Shown here: piece after piece, positions 21,401-33,200 of the stretch
How positions within the stretch are numbered: the first letter of the stretch is position 1
Layout: the number at the start of each line of letters is the position of its first letter
Assembly (NCBI GenBank): GCA_949710005.1
Contig: OX453275.1
Coordinates: 32,612,718-32,676,717, forward strand
Length of the DNA: 64,000 bases
Origin: Ricordea florida
Taxonomy: Eukaryota; Cnidaria; Anthozoa; Corallimorpharia; Ricordeidae
Direction: 5' to 3'
Notes under the pieces: generated by a model
What the model was told of the DNA's origin: nothing
The model's input: the letters and a program-made list of their open reading frames with translations, nothing else
Databases searched by the model: none
Position numbers and translations under genes: made by a program

Positions 21401-23535
21401 AGTAATGACAATACATCCACCAGCTAAACAATTACACCTTATAACACCTGGACAGCTCTTATTAAAATCCTCTCTTTCCTTTTGTGTGAAAGTAATCTTT
21501 TTGTGATATGTAGGGTAGTTATTTTCAGTTGGATAAGCCATTTTCCAAAAGGATAGCTGTTGTATCGTGTGAAGAGCATATAGCCACTTAAACTTGTAAA
21601 AGCAAAGCAAACAAAGAACTGATTCCACATCAAACACTTGGCAGTAAAACACCAGATTACATGTACTACAAATGCCAGGGTTGCATGTTGCTAAGCGAAG
21701 TGCCTGAGAAAAAGGTGATGCCAGCTGGATTTTGGCCGTTCTTCAACTTATGTTGGTCACGAAAGTCTGCCTAAATTTAATGTCTGCTGGCTGAATGGCT
21801 ACCTGAACCAGCAGCCATTTTTCGTAGCTACAACCGTGCGAACACCTGGCTGTCTCTCACTAGCTGTTAAATTCTGTTTACAGATTTAACTGCAGCCAGA
21901 AGAAACATGCCCCCCACAGCAATCAGGTTAGTTTTGCCCATCTTCCCTATACTATTACATTATGCCAAGAATGGAGAGTGGGGACAGAGGGAGAAACATT
22001 TGTTTGAAGTTACTAGCAGTCAAAATATTAATGTATAAAACAACAGAACATGGTCATAAACTAAGTGAATGCTATAGTGGAAACATCATTTGAATGCAAA
22101 GGATATTAGCTTCAACAGAATGATTGTTGGGAAGTTGCTAAATAGCAGTGTTATCTCTCACTCCCGAGGTTTTCTTGTTTCTCTTGCTAAAATGGAAAGC
22201 TGTTGTTACCACTTTGCAGCATCAAGTGAGAACCAATTCAGAATCATGGTATTTTACTTACAAAAATAATGTGGCTTCTGGACTTCCTGGCCATTGCTAA
22301 TCATAATAATAACTATTAAGACCATTCAAGCCTGAATTTGTTTGAGGTCTTATCTATAAACTGCTCAAGCTGCTAACATAACAGTGATGATCTTTTACTT
22401 ATTAAATTATACATCATCTTCACATGTTTCATATCTTTAGATCAGTTGAGCTGGAAAACACCAGTCCAAGCTGCCATTGTAATGACCCAGCCGTCAGGTA
22501 AGTTACTCACTGATGGACTTGGATATTGTAGGAGAATCAAAGTTTCTTTTTGATTATTTGTGGCAGAGAACACACCCAATTAATTCCAAACAGTGCAGAA
22601 AGTTGAAATTGAGTGCAGAAATTTTAAATTCAATTTTTTTTATGTACCTAATTAAGAAATAATCAAATGCTTTTGAGTGCAATTTTGTATTACCGGTAAT
22701 AAGCACTCGTAATTTTTTTCAAAACGAATTGCACTCACCTTTCAGGCTTGTGCAATTTTTCCAGTCTTTTAAAAATATACTTGAGTTCGTTAATTCCAAA
22801 TTGCCCATTTATCCCAAATCAAAACCACTTGATTATCTATATAAATCATGTAAAGTGTATGATCTAGGATTTGGGCAACACATATTAGTCTAAAATTTAC
22901 TGAGTTGGATTCCCTGTAAATCAGCAGTTCCCTTGTGCTTCACATTTCAGTCGAACAGTGTCTAAAGAAGGTCCAAATAAGGGGAGGCCATTCTATTGTT
23001 GTTCAAAGCCACGGGGACAGGGATGTGACTTCTTTGAGTGGGGAGATGTCCCAGATACAACATCAGGAACTAGAAACAAATTCAGGGGAACCACAGGGGC
23101 AGACCACAGCGGTGCTGGAAAAAAGCGACGATGTGGCAACTGCCACCAAGAAGGTAAAGTTTGCTACAAACATAATATATCTGATAGATGTGCAGCTCAA
23201 TTTGCAGAACAGCTAGTGGTGCACTTGTACTATAACATACATGGCTTCAATTATTATTAAAAGCATTTTCTTTTCTCAAAAAAAAAAAGAAGTTTAGATA
23301 AAATCAAAACTCTAATTAGATTGTCAAGACTTAAAGTGCTAAAACAGTGATCTATGAACGTGTCATTTTCTCAATTCAACTATATTGTTTAAGTTATGCA
23401 TTGTTGAAATTATTTATTCTTGTTTTTTTTTTGTGTATGCGTATTTATTCTACAATAAGAGTCAAATCTGGATCCATCGTTTATTCTTCTTCCCTTCCAG
23501 GTCATACAAAAAGGAGCTGTCCAATGAACAGATAA
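6446..23535 (+). CDS. TOP3A: DNA topoisomerase III alpha (3' portion of gene)
   Basis: Type IA topoisomerase; in animals it works with BLM and RMI proteins to dissolve Holliday junctions and also acts in mitochondria. Exons read: 6446-6491, 7657-7711, 8565-8639, 8780-8862, 9738-9835, 10363-10469, 11391-11450, 11975-12025, 12738-12812, 13228-13278, 13831-13909, 14693-14806, 15198-15267, 15393-15421, 15662-15720, 15961-16024, 16265-16365, 16837-17010, 17906-17991, 18669-18950, 19362-19398, 19740-19822, 20699-20857, 21884-21926, 22441-22497, 22951-23153, 23501-23535. The catalytic tyrosine motif GFISYPRTETN spans 8862/9738. EKHGIGTDATHAEHIETIK spans 13909/14693. A C4 zinc finger follows (16265-17010), then an RG-rich linker (18669-18950), two GRF zinc fingers (19740-20857 and 22441-23153) and a CCHC knuckle ending CPMNR. 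Exons for about the first 330 residues are not in the window. Small exons 19362-19398 and 21884-21926 are the least certain. Confidence 0.93.
6990..7360. repeat. inverted-repeat (MITE-like) element in TOP3A intron
   Basis: The segment holds a long hairpin: GTGATAGTTGAT near 7075 pairs with ATCAACTATCAC near 7105, flanked by AACAATTAGAT and ATCTAATTGTT arms around 7038 and 7135. A tail with CAGCCAATCAGATTG follows. No coding potential. Boundaries approximate. Confidence 0.5.
8375..8470. repeat. dispersed repeat with GACGTTTCGAGCGTT core
   Basis: The core at about 8409 followed by AGCCCTTTGTCGGAGCG belongs to a short sequence I remember as very common in coral genomes. Only one full example is visible here; a faint relative is near 19270. 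Confidence 0.35.
10137..10330. repeat. degenerate tandem repeat of roughly 80 bp in TOP3A intron
   Basis: CATGGTGATTAAACC, AGGATAGA and GACATGTRTTA strings recur in order at about 10205-10255 and 10272-10325, with a weaker first unit from 10140. No gene seen. Confidence 0.45.
10850..11100. repeat. MITE-like repeat in TOP3A intron
   Basis: A segment with weakly inverted arms: GATTATCAGCCGATAAAAATGG on the left and GGGATAATCGGTGAATATTC on the right, plus a TTGGTTCACTATTTC element. Non-coding. Boundaries uncertain. Confidence 0.35.
12079..12402. repeat. dispersed inverted-repeat family, copy 1
   Basis: Starts TATAGGTAATCACATGATTTC and turns back near 12170; AATCATGTGATTACTTGTTA at 12234 is the mirrored arm. 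A tail with TTTCTGCACTCAATTTCAAC repeats and GCCAATGAGCATGCTGAAAT follows. The same order recurs at 14243, 22563 (reverse), 54552 and, in part, 59113. Confidence 0.7.
14243..14562. repeat. dispersed inverted-repeat family, copy 2
   Basis: Same structure as the copy at 12079 with scattered substitutions, in the same orientation, in another TOP3A intron. Confidence 0.65.
16490..16790. repeat. inverted-repeat segment in TOP3A intron
   Basis: TGTTGAAAAATATTT near 16520 pairs with AAATATTTTTCAACA near 16566. A second hairpin, GTGATATCATACATGTGTGATATCA, covers about 16727-16751. Non-coding. Confidence 0.45.
17045..17395. repeat. MITE-like element with TATAATATTA-rich arms
   Basis: Arms built of TTATAATATTATA strings at about 17047-17105 and 17343-17375 enclose two copies of TTTCTATCGAGTTATAGAA (17119 and 17269). 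It also contains the palindromic CGCGCG-type site near 17310. Non-coding, within a TOP3A intron. Confidence 0.55.
18445..18606. repeat. near-perfect inverted repeat (MITE-like)
   Basis: TAGGTTAAAATGAATTTCAG at 18445 is mirrored by the segment ending 18606, and AACTAGTTTGATTTGTTTTTT is mirrored around 18555. The two arms are about 65 bp each with a short loop. It lies about 60 bp upstream of the RG-rich TOP3A exon. Confidence 0.75.
19110..19211. repeat. short MITE with TTAACTCTTTCACTCCCAA ends
   Basis: About 100 bp with matching inverted ends: TTAACTCTTTCACTCCCAA at about 19110 and TTGGGAGTGAAAGGGTTAA at about 19193. A half copy (GGAGTGAAAGGGCTTAA) is at about 20601. Confidence 0.7.
22563..22843. 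repeat. dispersed inverted-repeat family, copy 3 (reverse)
   Basis: Reverse-orientation relative of 12079, from the GTGCAGAAAGTTGAAATTGAG tail to the CACTTGATTATCTATA head. Lies in the intron before the second GRF exon of TOP3A. Confidence 0.6.
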
Positions 23536-24264
23536 CAATCTCTGCTGTTCATGTGTATAAAATAGGACTGCTGCTGGAGTCAAACTTTTAATTCACTTTC
23601 ATGTGGACTGTAAAGTCACAACATTGTTAACATCTATAGAAAGCCTTCTCATGTGTTAAATCCTGTTGTGTGTTGAATAACTACAAAACACCTTTAACAG
23701 GCCTTGTACACAGTAGGTGCTGTGTACCTCAAAAGTAAAAGTTAACCTAAATAAACCCATTGTGTAAGACTAGAATACTAAAGGTAACAAACTGCATGGC
23801 ACAACATTTTTGACAAGCTGTAAGTTCAAAATACCATGGCTGGGCAATATTGTCCTAAATTAAACGTAAAGTTGATAGTCAGGCCAAGGATGGATGAACT
23901 TGCAGTTTGATAACTGACTTTCCAACAACATGGCCCTGTTATCCAAATGTTTCATGCACAGGCCTGTGTTTTATGAAAGGTGGCAAAAAAGAAACAACTT
24001 ATAAATATATCTTGAAAAGGAAAGCAATATTTTTACATTTCTCTCAGTAAAAGAGATAAAAATGAAATAAGAAATATACATTATGTGCAAAATATAGACT
24101 TTGATCACTTGAATGTTCAATCCATGAAATTTGCATGTAATATACATGGCACTTTCTTGTCTAACAAACTTTGGTAAAGATAGCTATGTTTTTCACATGT
24201 CAGACAACCATTTCCAAATTCTGTTGTCATAATGCGCAACATCCATATTGACTCCTTAAGAACA
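23536..24264. other. intergenic region between convergent TOP3A and discoidin/EGF genes
   Basis: Contains the presumed TOP3A 3' UTR with a canonical AATAAA at 23750-23755. No further gene or repeat recognised; the 3' UTR of the minus-strand gene must also lie here. Confidence 0.5.
23750..23755 (+). terminator. poly(A) signal for TOP3A
   Basis: AATAAA 215 bp downstream of the TOP3A stop codon. Confidence 0.5.
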
Positions 24265-27200
24265 TCAAAGTAAAACTATAACAACCACAGAGGCAAGAGG
24301 AAACTTGCTTGCTTCTAGAAGGTGTGCACTGCTTTTCTCAGGTGTAGAGGACCTTTTCTTGCGTGATGACACAGTTTTTGTGGCCTTGCATTCTTCATCC
24401 CCCTCAGCACATTCTACATTTGCACCTGTAATGATAAGATAGACTAAGGTTACCACCTCATCAGACTACTCACTTCACTGCAGCTTTATTCTTTACCATA
24501 CAAATTTTCCTGAGTGGCCCTCACATGTTTCTCAAATTTTCACCTCATGCAATACTTTGGTTTGATATCACAAAGAAAAATAGGATGCTGATGATTACTG
24601 TTGGGACTTCAGGAAATTAAGATTTCTAGAGGTGACTTACCGTGAGCTTACAGTGCCTGTCAATGAAATAGTACTGGCATATATAAACCTGTAATTATTC
24701 TGAACATTTGCTGTGTTTCTTCTTTAGTGCTACAGTTGAACTTTGCTATCTCTAACTCATTTCCCTTGGGTTGTTTTTTCAGTCATTTACCATTGTTTAT
24801 CTCAAACTATTTGTTTATCTCAAACTATTTGTTTCCCTTGAGAGTTCAAGATAGAAAAGGTTAAACTGTAGTTACAGTTAGGGAGGGGAGATACAGGCAC
24901 ACAAACAATAATTGCTACCATTGTAGTATTATGTATAGCACTGCTGGTACCCATTTACGCACCCAGGAGCTGAGGGACGGCATGAAGTTAAATTTCTTGT
25001 TTTGTTTGTTCTAGCCCTCAATCCTGGACCTCATGATCTGAAATCTAACCAGTACACCTTACAGTCTGTACAGTGCTCTGCCTTCACTTACATGTACACC
25101 TGTAGTAGTAATAAGCTATATATTTCAGAAACTCAGTCCTTTGGCTAACACTCCAACCAGTTTGACACACCTATCTCAACATAGGTTTAGGGCACTAATA
25201 TACCTGCATCACTTGAGCATTCAAAGCCATCCCCAAAAAAATTTTCCTTGCATATGCAGATGTATGAACCAGGGGTATTGTGGCATTCAGCTTGAGAATG
25301 ACACTTTGCCATATTTTCCTGGCATTCATTCACATCTGTAAAAAGTGACACAGACATGATTAACTGCAGATTCAATCCTTGAATCTTGGACAACCTTGAA
25401 TAAGAAACATACTGTCTTGTAGGTTACTCTGGGTAAAACCAATTCTAAAATAAATGTTACTATAATTAATTTTGAAATGCATTTTGTCAAATACCCAGTA
25501 CAGCTTGAAGTAGCAACAACTTTCCTATTTGGTTTTGCTTTCTCTCTTTTAAATGGCTGTGTGCAAGAGTAAAATCAATGAAAAATGATGAAAATGAGTT
25601 ACAATTGACTAGTTTTCCAACACCAATACATTAGTAAATCCATGCTTATCTTTTCTACATTTTTTTCATACCCTACACTGAAAAATCTTTATCCCTCAGC
25701 CTTGTTTGATCCCTTGTTATAAGTGAGTCTTATATTGATGAAACTCATTGAGAATCCCTTGATTTTCTTTTTAATCATTTTTGTGAAAATGCTCCTCAAT
25801 TCTGAAGATCCTGGAGAAAAACCCTTGGAGCATGGGGAGAACCAACAAGAAACTCAACCCACATGAGATGACAGGAATCGACCCTGGTTACCACTGAGTC
25901 AACCTTGGTCCCCATATTACTAATAATTTCCTCCTTACCGAGGCAATTGTTATCAGCATTCTGAAATCCCAGCTTGCACTGGCAGGCAACAGACCCAGGA
26001 ATATTAATGCACAAAGCATTTTCATCACAGACTGGAGTCTTTGAAGCACACTCATCTATATCTGTTTCAACAGAAATGATAGCCAGTTCCAGGCCCTTAG
26101 ATCGTAACAGGTGAGCGCCAGGCTGAGCAGGGCAAAAATGAGGGGAGCTGTGGCTGGGAAGAGGTGCATTTTCCCCAGCTACATGAGCTCTCCTCATTGT
26201 TTTTCCCTCTGCCTGATACTCATCCCTTACCATCTGAGGGCCTGGAACAAGGTGCAGAAATGCTTTAGTTACCATCACTGGGTCAATGCAGGTAAATTGT
26301 AATTGTTCATACTAGTTGAATATATGCCATTTTAAATGGAATGAAATAGACATTTTACATAAATTGACATTTCCTGCTTGACCCTGTTTCCTGCTGTGGT
26401 GAGATGGGAGGTACAAATTACAATCATCTAATTTGAATACTGTATGCTCAAGAGATATGATGCTGTTGTTAATTTACGAAATTTCAATGAAAGAGGGAAA
26501 ACTTGCCTTACTAGCCTCACTTTCAGGTTTTACCAACACTGAAATGCTCAAAATGTTTATATAATTTTAAAAAAAAGCTTTGAAAATATACCCAGTGAGT
26601 AACTTTGACCTTGCAGATCTCTTGCTTTATTTCAATTAAACCGTAAATCATTTATTTTTCAAAAGGTGTAAAATCATTGGCAGTCCTTTCAAGTCCACAA
26701 ATGTGGGTATCATTACAGTATTTGTGACATTGCTAAATTGTTTCATGATGAAAAGTGCTTACCTTCACACTCAGATCCCAAAGCTGCATATCCTTCCTTG
26801 CAGATGCACTGGTAAGAGCCTACTGTGTTCTTACAAGAACCATGAGGACCGCATATATTGGGCGTGGTCATGCACTCATTCACATCTGAAGACAGTTAAA
26901 TACCACTTAGTATTCAGAATTACCACAATTGAAGCAGCTTATCTTGCTTTCCAGAAATCAATACGAGGATGACGCCAGTAAATCTGGCACTTCATGCCAA
27001 AATGTGTCTCATATATTAACCCTGTGTCCCTTTAAACCTTTACAAAATTGAAATGAAAAAATGTGCTTTTTTTGTCTAGACAGTAACCAATAAGAATCGA
27101 AACATGTAACTGCCTTCGAATGTCATCAACAATAGCTTGTCCATATTCAGTCTACTAAGTACCATCATTGGAAAACAAGAAAAACAAATCAATGACAACA

Positions 27201-30200
27201 GGCTCGAAAGACTGTCAGGGGCAAGCAGTTCCCAAATACTGTATGTCACTTGGAGAATATTGAATATGGACAAGCTGTGACTGTGAGTTACCTGTTTCAT
27301 GTCTTAGGGACACATTCTTACCAGTGCACTCCCCTCTAAAACTCAAAATGCTATCTTCCCTTTAGTCATATGGTTGTAAAGATTACATCATCAGCTTCTT
27401 TGATACACCATTTTCAATTTTCTGCAGACGTTGCATGCGTTTCCTGAGAAACAAACTCCTTATTAATACAAACCAGTACAGTTGACTTTTCCATTTCCAG
27501 TGAACCCTTCATCACAGAAGCACATGTACGACCCACCAGCATTTACACAAGAAGAATGTTCTTTGCACTCATATGCCCCTGTCTCACACTCATTTATATC
27601 TGTTGAGAATTAAAGTTGTGCCTCAAGTTTTCGGTTTGTCCATAATCAGTTTTGTTCAACAGAAAAAATATAGCATATGTAATGACAACAAACAATGAAT
27701 TGGTGAAGGTTATACTAGCATATTGCATTATTATACTTGTTACTATAACTAGTGACAGATATTACAGCATCTTTTGTGTTCTGTTATAACAATGAACTCA
27801 TTTAGAGAGCATCCCCAATAGGTTTGACGGGATACAGGATTTGTTTTTTTTCATTGTGATATTTGGGATTTGAGCCGAAAACAGGGGCAGGAAGCAAGAA
27901 TTTCAGTTTCAAGTGGGAGCAGGATCTCATGTTTTATAGGGTTGCGATGTGAGATTGGAAAGGGAAACAGAGTGGAGTACATGATTTCAATTCCAACATG
28001 ACCTCATCCTAAGTTGACCAGTGCAAAAACCGCAAGCTGACGGAAATGAACCTTTTGTGTGTATAGCAGTATCAGGTTTCAAGTAATGAATAGCAATGGC
28101 TCTGTACCCTGTCAGGACTTGTCAAACATTTCCATTATCGCTTACCCCACGTTAGTATCAGACCGTATGAGTATTTTTAACAAATTACTAATTCATGAAA
28201 AAACGTCTTTGAAAATAGGGCGGAATTGGGATTCCCAAGTAAAAAAGGCAGGATGGCAGGATTAACAGGAACAAATGGGTGGGAAAGCGGGATTTGAGAA
28301 CCCTGTTGTTGACCCTTTAAACCCATTCTAGTACAGGGCAAAGGAAATCACTTTCCCAGAAATTGCCCAAAGTTTGATCCTACTTAAGTACTTTGGATAG
28401 ATTTTTGCATGAGTTGGGTTTTGAAATTGTGGCTTACCAATGCAGTGAGTTCCATTTCCCATAAACCCTGGCTCATTGCAGTCACATCTGTAGGAACCGT
28501 CAATGTTGCGACATGAAGTGCGGTATGGACACTTAGCAGTTTTCTTAGCACATTCATCAACATCTGCAAAATATCCAACACTTATATATGCTGAAGTTTA
28601 CTCTTGAGAATCTGGTATCAGACTTGTTCATTACCATTGCGTTTTGGTATATACCAAATCAGCCACCTTGGCATTTTCAGCAAACTGATTGGCATCATCC
28701 TAGGAGGTTCACCACCATTCACCTCCAACAAGGTAAATAGTGCCACGGCTTCTGGGAAATCCTTGCACAAGTGAGTTTTGGTTGAAGAAGAAAAGATGAG
28801 CGGAGTCAATTGTTGCTTTGCAGCTGTTCCTTAAAGATGTTGCCAAGGTTGCTTCATTGGTATATACCATATTTATTCACTTATAAGGCGCACTCGGTTA
28901 TAAGACGCACCCTAAACTTTCAAAGACGATTTTGACAAGTAAGCAAAATGAAAATTTCACCTAAATACCCTGTTTTAAGACGCACCCAGAATTACGGGAA
29001 ATTTTGTTGACCACGTTCGTTGTAATTACAAAATTTGCTTCCATAAGTTACTAGTTGCGATGCTTAAGTTACTAATTGCGACGTCAATCATTTCAAGCAC
29101 GTGCTTTGGAGCACGTTCGCTTTTCGTTGAAATCACCTTGGCTTTGTTGACTGTGTTTACGAACTTGTTCACCGTAGCAGTGATTAGAAAGGCTAGTTTT
29201 CACTGTAGTCTCATCAGAGTTGTTTTTCTTAGCATTTGTAGTTTTTAAATTCGTTGTAAAGTCAATTATTTCAAGCACTTCGCAAAGATCCGTGAGCAGT
29301 ACGAAGCCTGAATGATCAACGGCCCATTCACCTGTAGTGGATTGATCGAGCGTGGAGCAAAATCCCAGTAGATTTGATAACAAGATCGTTCAAATCCTGT
29401 GGCATCAATAATGCTCTCGATGGAACTGAAGACCATGCGGTTTGGGACGACGAGGAAGAAGAAACAGAAGACGCAGACAAGCCGATCGACAACCGGAGTT
29501 TGAGACTGACAGCGAAGTCGAGGACAAAACGGTTCTTTTCAGAGCCACCTCGTTTCCTTTTAAAACTAACAAATCAGATAAAGTCAAGGATCAACGTTTG
29601 TCTTTTGTTTATTCATTTGCGTACTCATTTCAGTAAAGCTTTAATTTTCGGGAAATTTGGAAAAGTTATATTTTGTTGCGCGAAAATACTCGGTTATAAG
29701 ACGCACCCCAAGTTTTGAGCAGATTTTTATCGAACTAGTATATTTTCTCGTAAAAAATGGTGCGTCTTATAAGTGAATAAATACGGTATACTAAACAGTT
29801 ATTTTACTCGGTGTCAATGAATAGTCGCTTCTGTCACTATTTACTTTATTCTCTCTATTCTAATCAATATTCTATTCATTTTACAAATAGAATTTGCATA
29901 TTCAACTCTTGTTAGTGCAAGAGTTGAAAAATGAGGCATCAGATTCTCTGACAAAATTATTACAGGAGATCATGCAGGGGCAAGCTTAGCTGGTGAAACA
30001 ACCAAGACTGGAGACTGCCTACAGTAACTGTACATCGTTTTCATATCTAAATCTACATCTTATAGACAAACAGCTTGTGACAATACCTCTGCAATCCTTG
30101 CCAATCTGCGTGTAACCTGGGCCACATTTACATTTGTAACTAGAAGGAAGATTGACACATTCCTCCTTTGGACCACACAAATCATAACCGATGCTGCATT

Positions 30201-33200
30201 CGTCTATATCTGCAAAGGGAGTATAAATAGATAATCTTGATCATGATAGCCATCTGATCACCAAATCCAACTTCTGAGACATGAATGTATGCACCTCAAT
30301 ACCTGGGGTCACTTCAATAAATCTACAACAAGTGTAGATGGACTTGTAAAAGTCAATGTCAACCACTTGAGGCAATGATCATACTTACAGTTACTGTAGT
30401 GAGTGCCATGTTAGTTTAGAGTCTAGTTTTATATCAATTCATGGGCTCATAACGCACTGAAAGATCGAGCATTACTGATTGTGTAAAAAGGAACTTTAAT
30501 GTCTTTAAGCAGATGCTTTAAGTTACTTCTGGGGACAAGGGGGTGACAAAACAACATGTAAACAGGCAAGGGCTGTACAAAAAACAAATCAGGTCTTGTG
30601 AAAGATTAGTCTCCCTCGCAGCCGTTTTTTTGGATGTCACGCAATGTTCACCCAAAAGAACGGGCTGCTGACATCCGAACAACATTCCTTTCTCCGAATT
30701 GGCTAATCACAGCTTGGGTTCCATTTTCTGGAACCTTTTCGCGCCAGACTTGCCGTTTGAGACGCGTCCAATCAGATATCGCTTTTTATCGCGGTCCTTA
30801 CGTGGAAATGGCACTGGCAACACAAATTAAAATTTGTCAAAATTCAAAATTTCAGAGCTTGATACTTACCAGAAGCTTGCAATTAGAAAAATCTTCGTCG
30901 AGAAGGAAGATGTTTTTGTTATCTTGCCTACAAGAACCGGGAAATCGTTAATATATCAGGTTCTGCCACTCGTGTTTGACCATAGTTCTGATGAAAGCGG
31001 TCATATTGTTGTTGTTGTGTCTCCGTTGGTTAGTCTGATGGAAGATGAAGTGAAGTATTTGAGAAATCTTTTGTGTCGTGTCAACGGGTGGAAACGCTCG
31101 ATAATTCGGACCGATTTCCTGAGTAGTATGTTACCGTAAAAATAGGCCGATTTTAAGATTTATTTTTGTAAGCCGATTTTAAGATTTATTTTTGTAAGCC
31201 GATTTTAAGATTTATTTTTGTAAGCCGATTTTAAGATTTATTTTTGTAAGCCGATTTTAAGATTTATTTTTGTAAGCCGATTTTAAGATTTATTTTTGTA
31301 AGCCGATTTTAAGATTTATTTTTGTAAGCCGATTTTAAGATTTATTTTTGTAAGCCGATTTTAAGATTTATTTTTGTAAGCCGATTTTAAGATTTATTTT
31401 TGTAAGCCGATTTTAAGATTTATTTCAAAAAAATGAATTATGGTCTAAAGATTTAAAATAATTTTATGAAGTATGGAACAATTAAAAGATTCTGAATTAA
31501 AAAAAATTGTAAAAGAATTGAGAATACCTGGTTGGTCTAGTTTACGTAAAGCGGAAAAAATTCAAGCATTGCGAGAGAGGGGAATTAATACAAATGAAGA
31601 TTTGGAAAATTACCGACAAAGGCCACAAACTCCAGAGAGGCCAAATCCAAGACCGCGTATACCAAGACCACAAACTACAGCGGAGCCGCCCCCCATAAAA
31701 AATATGACTAATCAAAAGAAAAGTCTTATACCTAGACCAATTCAAAAACCTAGACCTAGAATTGGGAAAAATATTCCTACTGCTCGACCACAACAACCAT
31801 ATTATCCACAATATTATCAGCCACAACAACCATATTATCCACAATATTATCAGCCACAACAACCATATTATCCACAACAACCATATTATCCACAATATTA
31901 TCAGCCACAACAACCATATTATCCACAACAACAATATTATCCACAACAACCATATTATCCATATTTGAATCCTCAACCTTATCAATATCCATTTTATCAA
32001 ACGCAACAACAGGAACAAATATTACAACAACAGGAACAAATATTACAACAACAGGAACAAATATTACAACAACAAGAACAAATATTACAAAATAAAACAT
32101 ATATTAAAGAAGGTGTTACAGATTATGAGAAGGAGGGTGCTAGACCTAAAGAATTAAAACCACAGAATACTTCAAAAAAACTTGAAAGAGAGGAAGATTT
32201 AATTATAGGTAGGGGTTATGAGAAGGAAGGTGATAAAACTAAACGAAACAGAACAACAACCCTTAGAATATTTCCTGAAAATGGAGAAATACTTCAAAAT
32301 ATAATCGAAAGAAATGAAAATATTTTTCAAATTAGGAGAGATCTAGATAATGACTTATCAGAAACAATTTATAATGAATTGGAACCAAAAATAGAAATGC
32401 GATCAAGAATTGTTATTAGTTTTAGCTCTTTGATTCATAGAGGTAATGGGGAAGTAATTAATTATCATCATACATTTAGGAATGAGGGGTCTTTTTCCAT
32501 GCTTTCGGAAATAAAAGATTATATTGAGAGGTGTGAGGGACAAAGATTGAGTTTGGAGGGTATTGCTTGGAGCAGGGCATACTTACCACCATCTAAAATC
32601 ATTGATAAAAAAGGTGCTCATGAAGGGAGAGTTGAATTTACAGAAATAAAAGTAAAAGTTATTCACAGTAGCGAGCCTCTAATTGGGTGTGGAAAATTAC
32701 CAGAACACCTTAGTAATAAAAAATGCCTTTACGCTGTCGATGGTAAGGATGATAATATGTGCTTTTGGCGGTGCATGGCTATTAAATTGAACATTATTGG
32801 TGGTAAAGAAAGACCTGAGAAAGACATAGAAAAACTAGCTCTGAAATTGGCCCGAGATTTTTATAATAACCAAAAATTGAAAGCTTCAGAAGTTAGACCG
32901 ACAAAACTTGTTGATTTTGAAAAAATCGCAAAAATGTTTTCCATTAACATTCGTGTTTACGAACAAAAAGAAATATTAAAAGACGAAATTTGGAAACTAA
33001 TTTTTGGTAAAGGACAGTTCAAAGATAATTTACCTTGTTTAGATATTGGACTTCATGAGGGACACTGTTTTTTCATAAAGGATATAGAGATGCTATCCAA
33101 AAAATGGGAATGTTTAGGATGCAAACAAATATTTAACCGTCATGACTATCTTGGTGAACACGTAAAAAATAACAGCTGTAAAGGAGGAAAAACAGAAGTA

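Larger units (their letters stand above)
31122..31720 (+). repeat. left terminal inverted repeat, 599 bp (copy B)
   Basis: Matches the reverse complement of 46123-46721; I found no mismatch in the stretches compared. The distance from tip to first ATG is 351 bp on both sides. It contains the 26-bp tandem array, the GTCTAAAGAT motif and 82 codons of the polymerase. Homology stops after ACTAATCAAAAGAA. Confidence 0.9.

Noticed and set aside
31542..32018. 158-aa minus-strand ORF rich in Leu, Ile and Trp
   Set aside because: Shadow of the polymerase Tyr/Pro/Gln repeats read backwards.
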